DNA from: Bacillota bacterium
GTDB lineage: Bacteria; Bacillota; UBA4882; UBA8346
Direction: 5' to 3'
DNA length: 64,000 nucleotides
Assembly (NCBI GenBank): GCA_023401925.1
Contig: JAEXDA010000001.1
Coordinates: 1 to 64,000 of the forward strand
Below are positions 25,511 through 34,213 of the stretch, one piece after another. Position 1 is the stretch's first letter. Each line of letters opens with the position of its first letter. The notes below the pieces were generated by a model. The model worked only from the letters and a program-made list of their open reading frames with translations, was not told the DNA's origin and did not search any database. The translations under genes were made by a program, and so were the position numbers.

Positions 25511-25858
25511 ATGAAAGTGGGAGCAGGAGCTTCAATGAATACTGTTAATGCCAATATAAGCTCTACCAGAATATCAGCGGATAACTCGGCGGTGAAATCA
25601 TCAAGCCACGATGAATCGCTATCTACCGCCAAGGATAAAGAAAAGATCGAAAAGGCGCTCAAGATTATTAACATGGCTTATAAGGAAGTCAATATTGAAT
25701 GCAAGTACTCCGTCGACGAACGGACCAAGACCGAGGTTGTCAAATTTGTCAACTCCGAGACCGGTGAAACGATAAAGCAATATCCGCCTGAAGAAATCTT
25801 GAATATGATTACCAGAATGTATGATATGTATGGGATCCTGCTGGATAAGAAAGTCTAA
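25511..25858 (+). CDS. flaG: FlaG family protein
   Basis: 115 aa. ATG 25511 follows AAGGAGGT. The N-terminal half is Ser/Ala/Asn-rich and probably disordered. The C-terminal half is the FlaG core: IEKALKIINMAYKEV, then VKFVNSETGETIKQYPPEEILNMI. FlaG is encoded before fliD in many bacteria and affects filament length or capping; its mechanism is unclear. It is followed 27 bases later by fliD. Confidence 0.9.
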   Translation: MKVGAGASMNTVNANISSTRISADNSAVKSSSHDESLSTAKDKEKIEKALKIINMAYKEVNIECKYSVDERTKTEVVKFVNSETGETIKQYPPEEILNMITRMYDMYGILLDKKV

Positions 25859-25885
25859 TTTAGGTAAATGTAAGGAAGTGAAATC

Positions 25886-28216
25886 ATGGCCGAATCGAAC
25901 TCGAGCTCTTCAATTACTACCGGTGGAGTTAACGGTTTAGGAATTGTCGGACTCAATTCCGGTATGGATACGGCAGGCACGATCAAGAAAATCATGAAAT
26001 ATGACAAGAAACCGATTGATCGGACCAACCAACAAATTCAGTTATTGCAGTGGAAAGAAGAGGCTTTTCGCACTCAAAACACGGCCCTTTCCGAATTGCG
26101 CGATTCTGTTTTTGATTTGAAAATGGAGACTTCCTACGAGACCCGGAAGATTGATACGACTAATCCTGAGGTGGTCAATGCCACCGCCGGTAAAGATGCC
26201 GCCAATGGCAATTATGCGGTGAAAGTCGAAAAAATGGCCACTTTCTCCTCCAATAGCAGTACTGATGATCCCAAGAGCAAGGAGAAGGGAGTGTTTCTTT
26301 CTTCCCAGGTGATCGGTACTCCGAAAAGTTTGATCACGATCGATAAGGGTAAACATTCCTTTGATCTTACCGTGGATGGCGCGCGGGTGACGATTAATCT
26401 CTCCAAATTGTCCGGCAAATACAGTATAGCCGGAGAAGATCACGATAACGGCAAGGTTTTGACGCCCGTGTTGGGTCGCACCAAAAGTTTAACTCATTTG
26501 GCGGAAAATATTGAACGGGAAATTAAAAAGGCGTTTCATAAAGAAGATATCGATGATATTTCGCTGAAGGTAAAAGTTACTTCCAACAATCAGTTGGAAC
26601 TGTACACCGATGATGGAATAAAGCATAACATCACCATGAATAGTGTACCCAATAATTCGATCCTGACTGATTTGGGATTTAAGGATGGCGTAAGCGTATC
26701 AACTGTAGATACTTCGACTTCTTTGTATAACCTGCGGGATCAGTTTGTCAATGCCAAGGACTATTTTACCGGAAAAAGTTCGCCAACGGATTCCTTTCGC
26801 TTTACTATCAATGGACAGGTCTTTAAGTTCACCCATAATGATTCCATTGACAAGATGATCGAACAAATTAATTCCTCCACTACAGCGGGAGTCAAGGCGT
26901 TTTTTGATGTCGGAAGCAATAAGCTGATTTTAACCGCTACACAGTCCGGTGATTATAATCACGGCCGGCCGGGCATTGTGATTGACGATACGGATGGGGC
27001 TTTAAAATCGCTTTTTAAGATTGACCAGGCCAATAGTACGATTGGGGAAAATAATGAATTTACGGTTAACGGAACCCCGTTTAAACAAGCAACCAATTCA
27101 TTTACCCTTAATGGAGTGACTTTAAACTTAGCTGGAACCGGTTCCGCGACGGTTAATGTATCCACGGATCCCACGGAAATTGTTAAAAAGATTGATGATT
27201 TTATCACTTCGTACAATAAGACCATGAGCGGAATGAACGAACAGATAAACAAATCCCGGCCTACCAAAGGCAATAAGGTTTATAATCCGTTAACGGATGA
27301 ACAAAAAGAGCAGATGTCCGAGGAACAGATTAAGAAGTGGGAAAAATTAGCCCAAGAAGGTTTACTCAATAACGACCGTCTGATGATTTCGATAGTGAAC
27401 GATCTGCGTTCGAAGATGTCCCGGGTGGTCTCAACACCGATAACTTTAAACGGGGGTTCTTTGGGGGGAGCGGTTAACGCAACCCCGACTGCCGATCAAT
27501 TCAAATTCACCTTGGGGGATACTACCAGAGTGATTAAACTTGATCCTCAAGTTTATTCGGTGACCACTTTGAAAAGGGCCTTACAAGAAAAATTGGACGA
27601 ATCTTTCGGTGTTAACCGGGTCAGGGTATCGATAAGCGACAGCAAAATTTCTTTTGCCGCTGAAAATGTTCCGATGAAAATCAATAGTGGCGCCCAAAAT
27701 GACATTTTAAGCCAATTGGGTTTTATGAATGGCGATAAAAAAGATTCTTCTTATAATACATTAAGCCAAATCGGCATCCAGACCGGAGATTACAGTGAAA
27801 ACGGCAAACTCCATTTAGATACCGCCAAACTAACGAGCGCTTTGCAAAATGATCCGGACGGGGTGATCCGGTTGCTTACCAATAATCGACAAATCAGTGC
27901 CCTCTCGGACACTGCCAGCGACAAAGCAAAGGCAGCCGAACAGACATCCGAAAGCCAAGGAATTTTTACAGGCTTTTATAATTCATTAAATATGAACGTG
28001 AAACGGCTTACCGAAGAGGCGGGTCTTCCAGGCGGCGGCGATGCCAATTCAAAGATTGGCAAGGACATCATGAAAAAGAATAATTACATCGATACGGTTC
28101 AAAGGCGGGTCGATGCGGAGGAAAAACGGCTGTGGAAAGTTTTTAACGGAATGGAGAAATCCCTTAATAAAATTGCCAATCAAGCGAGTGCGGTTGCCAA
28201 TATGATGGGAATGTAA
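25886..28216 (+). CDS. fliD: FliD, filament cap protein
   Basis: 776 aa, longer than the 450-500 aa common in Bacillus. The N-terminal D0 region is typical (LNSGMDTAGTIKKIMKYDKKPID, then LQWKEEAFRTQNTALSELRD). The C terminus is typical too (IDTVQRRVDAEEKRLWKVFNGME, then ANMMGM). The middle holds repeated flagellin-hook-like beta motifs, e.g. NEFTVNGTPFKQATNSFTLN and an 'F.F..GD..RVIKLDP' unit near residue 545, indicating extra outer domains. FliD caps the growing filament and helps fold flagellin. flaG lies before it; a chaperone gene and fliS lie after it. Confidence 0.94.
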   Translation: MAESNSSSSITTGGVNGLGIVGLNSGMDTAGTIKKIMKYDKKPIDRTNQQIQLLQWKEEAFRTQNTALSELRDSVFDLKMETSYETRKIDTTNPEVVNATAGKDAANGNYAVKVEKMATFSSNSSTDDPKSKEKGVFLSSQVIGTPKSLITIDKGKHSFDLTVDGARVTINLSKLSGKYSIAGEDHDNGKVLTPVLGRTKSLTHLAENIEREIKKAFHKEDIDDISLKVKVTSNNQLELYTDDGIKHNITMNSVPNNSILTDLGFKDGVSVSTVDTSTSLYNLRDQFVNAKDYFTGKSSPTDSFRFTINGQVFKFTHNDSIDKMIEQINSSTTAGVKAFFDVGSNKLILTATQSGDYNHGRPGIVIDDTDGALKSLFKIDQANSTIGENNEFTVNGTPFKQATNSFTLNGVTLNLAGTGSATVNVSTDPTEIVKKIDDFITSYNKTMSGMNEQINKSRPTKGNKVYNPLTDEQKEQMSEEQIKKWEKLAQEGLLNNDRLMISIVNDLRSKMSRVVSTPITLNGGSLGGAVNATPTADQFKFTLGDTTRVIKLDPQVYSVTTLKRALQEKLDESFGVNRVRVSISDSKISFAAENVPMKINSGAQNDILSQLGFMNGDKKDSSYNTLSQIGIQTGDYSENGKLHLDTAKLTSALQNDPDGVIRLLTNNRQISALSDTASDKAKAAEQTSESQGIFTGFYNSLNMNVKRLTEEAGLPGGGDANSKIGKDIMKKNNYIDTVQRRVDAEEKRLWKVFNGMEKSLNKIANQASAVANMMGM

Positions 28217-28276
28217 AATGATCAATGATTGAACCGAAATATGGGGTTAGATCGAAACCATCCGGAAGGAGTATTA

Positions 28277-28723
28277 ATGGTGGATTCTATGGAAGGCAAT
28301 CATATTCGGGGGCTGCTGGAGAACAAAATCCATTTTTTAGAGGAATTGCTTATTTGTTCAAAAATGCTTACCGGTTTGACTTACGAAAACCACGAGAGTG
28401 AATATGACAGCCTTTTGGAAACGCGGGAACAGTGTGTTGAGACGTTGAATAGCATTGAGGATGCGCTAAAAAGCGAATTTCAATTAAGTGACGAAGCCCA
28501 AATGAAGAATAATACGGCAATTGCAACTTTAGCCGCTCGATCGAAAATACTTGTACAGGAAATTTTAGTTTTGGATGAACAAATTAAGAACGCTATTTCA
28601 AATGAGTTGCAAAATCTAAGGATGCGGATTGGCGCATTAAATTGTGGACGGAAGGGGATCAATGGATATCAGGCGGGTCAGCGGATCAGCACGGCCGGTG
28701 TTTATACGGATAGCCGCAAATAA
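28277..28723 (+). CDS. FliT/FlgN-like flagellar chaperone
   Basis: 148 aa. ATG 28277 has GGAAGGAG seven bases upstream; in-frame codons back to 28229 lack such a site. The product is acidic and helical, with a long central helix (LLETREQCVETLNSIEDALK) and a C-terminal tail containing QNLRMRIGALNCGRKGINGY, similar to the FlgN tail. Between fliD and fliS one expects FliT, the FliD chaperone, and this is the most likely role; FlgN-like binding is the alternative. The primary sequence is too divergent for me to assign a symbol. Confidence 0.72.
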   Translation: MVDSMEGNHIRGLLENKIHFLEELLICSKMLTGLTYENHESEYDSLLETREQCVETLNSIEDALKSEFQLSDEAQMKNNTAIATLAARSKILVQEILVLDEQIKNAISNELQNLRMRIGALNCGRKGINGYQAGQRISTAGVYTDSRK

Positions 28724-28769
28724 CCAACAATCCTGGACATGATCACCAAAAACTAAGGAGGTTTTAACG

Positions 28770-29174
28770 ATGGCATTAGCAAACGGACAAGCAGTTTATC
28801 AAACCAACTCAATTCTGACGTCAAAGCCGGAAGAACTCACTCTGATGCTTTACAACGGACTGGTGAAGTTTTTGATTCAGGCTCAAAAGGGAATTGAAGA
28901 AAAAAACATTCAAAAAGCCCATGATAACTTGATTAAGTCGCAAAATATTATTATGGAATTCAAGGCGACTCTGAAGCCGGAATTTGAAATTTCCAAGTCC
29001 CTAAGCCCTTTGTATGACTATATGTATCGGAGATTAGTCGAGGCCAATTTACAGAAAGACGGTAGAATTATATCAGAAATTCTAGGGTATTCAACTGAAT
29101 TGCGGGACGCCTGGGCTCAAGCAATGAAAAAAAATAAGGAACAGGCACTGAATAAAACAAGTATCCCCGGCTAA
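28770..29174 (+). CDS. fliS: FliS, flagellin export chaperone
   Basis: A 134-aa four-helix protein that binds the flagellin C terminus and prevents polymerisation in the cytoplasm. Diagnostic segments: ALANGQAVYQTNSILTSKPEELTLMLYNGLVKFL, and later SLSPLYDYMYRRLVEANLQKD. It may also bind FliW, linking export to the CsrA switch. CTAAGGAGG precedes ATG 28770. Last gene of the flagellar block; no clear terminator was seen in the 277 bases before cspA. Confidence 0.95.
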   Translation: MALANGQAVYQTNSILTSKPEELTLMLYNGLVKFLIQAQKGIEEKNIQKAHDNLIKSQNIIMEFKATLKPEFEISKSLSPLYDYMYRRLVEANLQKDGRIISEILGYSTELRDAWAQAMKKNKEQALNKTSIPG

Positions 29175-29358
29175 AGAACAATCCGTTCTGCTTTGCGTGT
29201 CGGTTCAAAGATTCAATAGCGTTAATAATTTAATAATTCATAATTAAAAATTCATTACGAAAGAAGCAGGCCATTTTGAGGTCTTGTCGTTATGACACGG
29301 ATGATGGAGTGAAGCTTGTAATATTTGCCTTGGTACTGGATTCCACAACTTCTTTTGT

Positions 29359-29387
29359 TTGACATTGATATTTTCCTGTGTTATAGT
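29359..29387 (+). promoter_or_regulatory. Sigma-A promoter of the cold-shock gene
   Basis: TTGACA at 29359-29364 and TATAGT at 29382-29387 are separated by exactly 17 bases. Predicted transcription start near 29394 gives a 5' leader of about 58 bases before the cspA start. Confidence 0.8.
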
Positions 29388-29451
29388 AGGTATTGTGGTT
29401 TTGGCCCAGAGTTTGGGTTTCCCACAGAGATTTTTTTAGGAGGAATGGTTT

Positions 29452-29649
29452 ATGCAAGGTAAAGTAAAATGGTTTAACGCAGAAAAAGGTTTTGGCTTTA
29501 TTGAGAGAGACGGCGGCAAAGACGTTTTTGTTCATTTCTCAGCTATCCAAATGGATGGTTTCAAAACCTTAGAAGAAGGCCAAATGGTTGAATTCGATAT
29601 CGTTGAAGGCGAACGTGGGCCGCAAGCGGCTAATGTTACCAAAGCTTAA
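29452..29649 (+). CDS. csp: Cold-shock protein, CspA family
   Basis: A 65-aa OB-fold single-stranded nucleic-acid chaperone. It has both RNA-binding motifs, KGFGFI (RNP1) and VFVHF (RNP2), within MQGKVKWFNAEKGFGFI and GKDVFVHFSAIQ. Length matches the family. It has its own sigma-A promoter, the strong ribosome site TAGGAGG and a terminator at 29670, so it is a one-gene unit, probably very abundant. Confidence 0.96.
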   Translation: MQGKVKWFNAEKGFGFIERDGGKDVFVHFSAIQMDGFKTLEEGQMVEFDIVEGERGPQAANVTKA

Positions 29650-29669
29650 TATCAATTCGAAAAACCCAA

Positions 29670-29697
29670 AACCCCGGCCAATACCGGGGTTTTTTTT
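29670..29697 (+). terminator. Rho-independent terminator of the cold-shock gene
   Basis: AACCCCGG-ccaata-CCGGGGTT followed by seven more T residues; an eight-pair GC-rich stem 21 bases after the stop codon. Confidence 0.93.
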
Positions 29698-29904
29698 AAT
29701 ATTGCCATTCTTGCAATAGAAGCGACTGTCCCGAAAAGAGTTGGTAAATCCATAAGAAATGCAATATATCAATTTTCGTTCATATATTGTATTTTCCGGT
29801 CGATTTTGCCTCTTTCAGACAGCCGCTTATTTTCATTCCGTTGGTTTTTGAAAGATTCAGGGTGAAAGGGCCGGGAGGGATATTTTCATTCGTATCACGG
29901 GACT

Positions 29905-29946
29905 AAATGAGGATAATGCGCGTTGCAACGCGCATTATCCTCATTT
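29905..29946. repeat. Perfect 42-bp palindrome
   Basis: The 21 bases 29905-29925 (AAATGAGGATAATGCGCGTT plus G) are exactly the reverse complement of 29926-29946, with no spacer. As RNA it would fold to a stem of about 18 pairs with a tight loop. The right arm ends in a short T run (TTTTT to 29947), so it could stop transcription in either direction. It lies in the gene-free gap 29698-30182, between cspA and livK. Confidence 0.9.
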
Positions 29947-29971
29947 TTGTGTAAAGAAGTTTTAAAAACTC

Positions 29972-30000
29972 TTGATTATCAGGTTTGATTTTGCTACTAT
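29972..30000 (+). promoter_or_regulatory. Possible sigma-A promoter of the liv operon
   Basis: TTGATT at 29972-29977 and TACTAT at 29995-30000, spacing 17. The resulting leader of about 175 bases would include an orphan GAAGGAGGT at about 30087 without a start codon behind it. No other candidate in the 450-base gap has correct spacing. Confidence 0.35.
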
Positions 30001-30182
30001 TTATAACATAGACATCACACTTAGTTAACTCAAAAGCGTTTGGGAAAACGGTACAATTTACAATTTTTACAAATTTCAAAATAGAAGGAGGTAATCATAA
30101 AGCTCTCTCCAATAGATTTTCCATCTTGTTATTCCTTTGGTTGTAGTGCTTGATGTATAATTTAAAAAGGAGGACTTCAGAT

Positions 30183-31322
30183 ATGAAAAAATGGACTATC
30201 AGTTTGCTTGCCATGATGCTTGTCATTTATTTGGGAACTATAAGTTATGCTGCTGATGAATTGAAAATCGGGGTATCGGCGCCGTTGACCGGTGATATTT
30301 CAACACTGGGTCAATCGACCCAAAATGCCGTATTAATGGCGGAATCGGAAATCAATGCCGCCGGGGGAATCAAAGTAGGTTCTTCCAAACGGAAAGTGAA
30401 ATTTATTATTGAAGATGACGAGAATAAACCGGAATCAACCGCTACGGTCTTTCAAAAGTTAATCAGTCAAGACAGGGTCCTGGCCATTATTGGCTCCCAG
30501 GCCAGTAAGTGTTCAAATGCCGGCGCTCCGATCGCGGAGAGCGCGCAAGTTCCTCAAATTACTCCTTGGTCGACCAATCCCAACGTGACGAAAGGACGTT
30601 CTTATATTTTCCGGGCCTGCTTTATTGATCCTTTTCAAGGCCGGGTCGTAGCGGAATACGCTCTCAAAAATCTCAAAAAGAAAACCGCCGCCGTACTTTA
30701 TGACGTTGCCAGTGATTATAATAAAGGGATTGCCGAAGTTTTCCGCGCTGAATACACTAAAGCCGGCGGAAAAATCGTCGGCTTTGAAACTTATAATACC
30801 AATGACAAGGATTTTTCCGCGCAACTCAGCAAAATTAAAGGCGCCAATCCGGCTATCCTTTTCTTGCCCAACTATTTCAACGAAGTGCCGCTGCAAATTC
30901 AACAAGCCCGGAAACTCGGACTCACTTGCACCGTGATCGGCAGTGATGGCTGGGATGATCCCCAATTGCTGAAAATAGGGGGCAAGGATATGGACGGGAC
31001 CTATTTCACCAACCATTATTCTCCCGATATCAAACGTCCGGCTGCTCAACATTTTATCACCGCTTATGAAAAGAAATACGGGAGGAAACCGGATGCCGCT
31101 GCAGCTTTAACCTATGACTCGGCTTATATTCTGTTTAAAGCCATTGCTAAAGCGGGTAAAGCCGATTCTAAAGCGATTCGTAATGCGATTGCCGCTACCA
31201 AAGGTTTCAAGGGAGTAACCGGGGACATCACTTACGAAGGTACGGGCGACCCGGTAAAAGGCGCGGTGGTGATCCGGATTGATAATGGCCAATTTGTGCT
31301 CGACAGTGCGGTAAATCCGTGA
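30183..31322 (+). CDS. livK: Branched-chain amino-acid ABC transporter, substrate-binding protein
   Basis: A 379-aa type I periplasmic-binding-fold protein. ATG 30183 is chosen for AAAAAGGAGGAC upstream. Signal peptide MKKWTISLLAMMLVIYLGTI then SYA|ADE; there is no lipobox cysteine, which is unusual for a monoderm Bacillota binding protein, where a lipid anchor is normal. The mature part starts DELKIGVSAPLTGDISTLGQ and continues with AINAAGGIKV-like and VIGSQASKCSNA segments of the Leu/Ile/Val-binding family. The other four transporter genes follow. Substrate specificity (Leu, Ile, Val or other) cannot be told from sequence. Confidence 0.92.
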   Translation: MKKWTISLLAMMLVIYLGTISYAADELKIGVSAPLTGDISTLGQSTQNAVLMAESEINAAGGIKVGSSKRKVKFIIEDDENKPESTATVFQKLISQDRVLAIIGSQASKCSNAGAPIAESAQVPQITPWSTNPNVTKGRSYIFRACFIDPFQGRVVAEYALKNLKKKTAAVLYDVASDYNKGIAEVFRAEYTKAGGKIVGFETYNTNDKDFSAQLSKIKGANPAILFLPNYFNEVPLQIQQARKLGLTCTVIGSDGWDDPQLLKIGGKDMDGTYFTNHYSPDIKRPAAQHFITAYEKKYGRKPDAAAALTYDSAYILFKAIAKAGKADSKAIRNAIAATKGFKGVTGDITYEGTGDPVKGAVVIRIDNGQFVLDSAVNP

Positions 31323-31354
31323 TAGAAGCTTAAAAGAATTGATTTTCAGCTATC

Positions 31355-31512
31355 GGCTATTAGCTACTTGGAAAATTCTTTCTCTGTGTCTCTGTGGCCA
31401 ATTGATTTAGCCGCAGAGTTCACAGAGAAAATCATTATCCTTTCGATTGCATCGGCAATTTGCCGTAGGCGGCGGGAAAGTACTTCAATTATTAAAAGCC
31501 AAAAGCTAATAG
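31355..31512. repeat. Nested inverted repeats between livK and livH
   Basis: The inner hairpin is TTTCTCTGTG (31379-31388) with CACAGAGAAA (31421-31430), extended inside by CTCTGTGGC pairing with GCCGCAGAG. It is bracketed by GCTATTAGCT near 31356-31365 and AGCTAATAGC near 31503-31512. The 225-base gap is otherwise empty. Such stem-loops after a binding-protein gene often protect its mRNA so that it is made in excess over the membrane parts; that role is inferred. Confidence 0.6.
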
Positions 31513-31547
31513 CAAGAAGCCATTAAAAAGGCGGGGGGAGTTAAGCC

Positions 31548-32429
31548 TTGGAGATTGTCATTCAACAAATATTGAATGCAGCCCAGTTAGGGGCGGTTTA
31601 TGCTCTGATAGCCCTTGGATATAGTATGGTTTACGGGATCATTCGCCTGATAAACTTTGCCCACGGCGATATTTTTATGCTGGGAGGATTTATCGGGTTC
31701 TTGCTGGTTACTTATATCACCGGTATGCCGTTGGTCATCATGATGCCCCTGGCTATGCTGCTTACGGCTTTGGCGGGAGTCACCATTGAAAGAGTCGCTT
31801 ACCGTAGACTTCGCAAGGCTCAAAGAATGTCGCTGGTTATTACGGCGCTGGGAGTCGGTTACTTTTTGGAGAATATCGTCCGGCTGCTGGTCGGACCCGA
31901 AACCCGCCAGTTGCCGGCGCAATTGCCGAATCATGTTTTAAAGTTGTTTAACGGGATTGTGGTTACGGAAGACAAGATTTTAATCGTCGTAGTATCGCTA
32001 TTTTTGATGGGTGTTTTGTGGTTTGTGGTCAATAAGACCATGGTTGGCACGGCCATGCGGGCTGTTGCCGACAATCAGGATGTAGTCCCGTTGATGGGGA
32101 TCAATTTAAATTGGATTATCATGGTTACCTTCGCAATTGGTTCGGCCCTGGCTGCCGCGGGCGGAGTTTTTTACGGGCAGGCTTATTCCATTGATCCGTA
32201 CATGGGAATCGATCTCGGGTGGAAGGCTTTTATAGCCGCGGTTATCGGCGGGATTGGTTCGATCGAAGGCGCAGTTTTGGGATCGTTTCTTCTGGCGGGC
32301 GTGGAAGTTTTGACAGTGGCCTATCTTTCTTCCAATCTAAAAAATGGGATTGCCTTTGGATTGCTGATTATCTTATTACTAATTTGGCCTAGCGGAATTA
32401 TGGGCAAGCCAATGATAAAGAAGGTGTGA
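31548..32429 (+). CDS. livH: Branched-chain amino-acid ABC transporter permease LivH
   Basis: A 293-aa integral membrane protein with about eight predicted spans. It has the LivH signature AAQLGAVYALIALGYSMVYGIIRLINFAHGDIFMLGG near the N terminus and GIDLGWKAFIAAVIGGIGSIEGAVLG near residue 220, the coupling region for the ATPases. The start is TTG 31548 behind GGGGGGAG. It pairs with LivM to form the pore. livM starts four bases after its stop. Confidence 0.93.
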   Translation: MEIVIQQILNAAQLGAVYALIALGYSMVYGIIRLINFAHGDIFMLGGFIGFLLVTYITGMPLVIMMPLAMLLTALAGVTIERVAYRRLRKAQRMSLVITALGVGYFLENIVRLLVGPETRQLPAQLPNHVLKLFNGIVVTEDKILIVVVSLFLMGVLWFVVNKTMVGTAMRAVADNQDVVPLMGINLNWIIMVTFAIGSALAAAGGVFYGQAYSIDPYMGIDLGWKAFIAAVIGGIGSIEGAVLGSFLLAGVEVLTVAYLSSNLKNGIAFGLLIILLLIWPSGIMGKPMIKKV

Positions 32430-32433
32430 GAGA

Positions 32434-33453
32434 ATGTCTGAACCGTTATTAAAGCCGAAGGCCTCATTTCAATTGCGCTTGTTCAGTTTTTGGCCCGTTG
32501 CGCTCGCTTTCTTAATTGTAATCTTGGCGCTCTTTTTTCTGGGTGAATGTGACTTGTTTAGCCAGTATTATCTCCATGTTCTGACGATTATTGGGATGAA
32601 TATCATACTGGTATCAAGTTTAAATATTGTTAACGGCTATTTGGGAGAGTTTACCCTCGGGCACGCCGGTTTTATGGCCATCGGCGCCTATACGGCTTCC
32701 TTGATAGCCATTCATTTCAATCTGCCGTTGGTATTTCGGTTAATGCTTTCCTTAAGCGGAGGCGCAATTGCCGCCGGATTGCTCGGGTATCTAATCGGGC
32801 TCGTTACCTTTAAAACCATTGGGGATTATTTGGCCATTATTACCCTGGGTTTTAACATGATTATCGTCAATGCCATCCAGAATATTGATTATGTCGGCGG
32901 TCCCCGGGGATTGGTCGGAATACCCAAGGGAACCAATTTGATCGTCGTGGGGCTCTGCGTCGTTTTGACTTATATAATTCTGCGAAATCTGGTGCATTCA
33001 AACTACGGACGGCTTTGGGTTTCGATACGGGAAAATACCATTGCCAGTGAACTCATGGGTGTCAATATTAACCGGGTTAAAAATATCGCCTTTACCGTTG
33101 CCGCCACTTTTGCGGGTTTGGCCGGAGGCCTGTGGGCCCAGTATCAGCAATTTATTACCCCGAAAAGTTTTGATTACATTAAAACCACTGAAATCCTGGT
33201 CATGCTCTACCTGGGGGGGATGGGCAGCCTTTCCGGCTCTATCCTGGGAGCCGTTTTTTATACCTTGATGATGGAAATTCTCCGTAATGTGCTCAGCATG
33301 ATTTCTCCCCGCCTGGCTGAGTGGCGGATGATAGTCAGTCCCTTGGTACTAATCATCATCATGTTGACCAGGCAATATGGGTTAATGGGTAATCGCGAGT
33401 GGCGGTGGCTCAGTTCTCGAGAGGAGGAACCGGTCATTGAAACACGTGCTTAA
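32434..33453 (+). CDS. livM: Branched-chain amino-acid ABC transporter permease LivM
   Basis: A 339-aa membrane protein with about nine spans. Family segments: IVNGYLGEFTLGHAGFMAIGAYTASL near residues 65-92, IITLGFNMIIVNAIQN, and YIKTTEILVMLYLGGMGSLSGSILGAVF near 247-275. It is the second half of the channel. Its last 17 bases overlap livG, whose ribosome site GAGGAGG is inside livM, so translation is coupled. Confidence 0.94.
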   Translation: MSEPLLKPKASFQLRLFSFWPVALAFLIVILALFFLGECDLFSQYYLHVLTIIGMNIILVSSLNIVNGYLGEFTLGHAGFMAIGAYTASLIAIHFNLPLVFRLMLSLSGGAIAAGLLGYLIGLVTFKTIGDYLAIITLGFNMIIVNAIQNIDYVGGPRGLVGIPKGTNLIVVGLCVVLTYIILRNLVHSNYGRLWVSIRENTIASELMGVNINRVKNIAFTVAATFAGLAGGLWAQYQQFITPKSFDYIKTTEILVMLYLGGMGSLSGSILGAVFYTLMMEILRNVLSMISPRLAEWRMIVSPLVLIIIMLTRQYGLMGNREWRWLSSREEEPVIETRA

Positions 33454-34213
33454 GACGGAAAAACTCTCCAAATCCTTCGGTGGGCTTACCGCAACGCTTG
33501 ATTTTACGTTAGAACTCGGTGAAAGGGCGATTCAGGGGATCATCGGACCCAACGGGGCCGGCAAAACGACGGTTTTTAATTTAATCACCGGGGTTTACAA
33601 ACCGGATGCGGGCAAAATGTGGATCGAAGAAAAAGAGATCACCAGACTCTCCTCGGATGCCCTGGCCCGGGCCGGCATTTCCCGCACCTTTCAAAATATC
33701 CGTCTCTTTGACCAGATGTCGGTGTTGGATAATATCAGAATGGCGATGCATAACCGGATCGGTTATCATCTCTGGGATGCGATTTGGGCTTCCCCCCATT
33801 TCCGTAGCAGAGAAAGGCAGATCCGGGAAGAAAGTATGGAGTATCTAAACCGGTTTGGGTTGGTGGACCGTAGAAATGAACGGGCCAAAAATTTGCCCTA
33901 TGGGGAACAACGAAGGCTGGAAATTGCCAGAGCCCTGGCCACACAGCCGAGAGTGTTGTTGTTGGACGAACCGGCGGCCGGGATGAACCCGACCGAAGTG
34001 CGGGAATTAATTGACCTGATTCACCGGGTTCACCAGGATTTCAATTTGTCGATTTTACTGATAGAGCACCAAATGCCGGTGGTTATGGAACTTTGTCAAT
34101 ATGTTCAGGTAATGGATTTCGGACGGACGATTGCGGCCGGTAAGCCGGATGAGGTTACCAATGATCCCATGGTCATCAAGGCTTACTTGGGAGAAGAGGA
34201 GGCTGCGGGATGA
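33437..34213 (+). CDS. livG: Branched-chain amino-acid ABC transporter ATPase LivG
   Basis: A 258-aa ABC ATPase starting at TTG 33437. Walker A GPNGAGKTT is near residues 37-45, the signature LPYGEQRRLEIARAL near 154-168, and Walker B VLLLDEPAAGMNP near 173-185, followed by the switch His in LIEHQM. The C terminus (ITNDPMVIKAYLGEEE-like) is typical of LivG. It is cytoplasmic and pairs with LivF on the LivHM pore. It overlaps livF by four bases. Confidence 0.94.
   Translation: MKHVLKTEKLSKSFGGLTATLDFTLELGERAIQGIIGPNGAGKTTVFNLITGVYKPDAGKMWIEEKEITRLSSDALARAGISRTFQNIRLFDQMSVLDNIRMAMHNRIGYHLWDAIWASPHFRSRERQIREESMEYLNRFGLVDRRNERAKNLPYGEQRRLEIARALATQPRVLLLDEPAAGMNPTEVRELIDLIHRVHQDFNLSILLIEHQMPVVMELCQYVQVMDFGRTIAAGKPDEVTNDPMVIKAYLGEEEAAG

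Noticed and set aside
29905..29946. Attachment or integron recombination site
   Set aside because: No integrase, gene cassette or tRNA nearby; only the palindrome itself supports it.
30513..31052. 179-aa minus-strand frame within livK
   Set aside because: Antisense shadow of a clear binding-protein gene.
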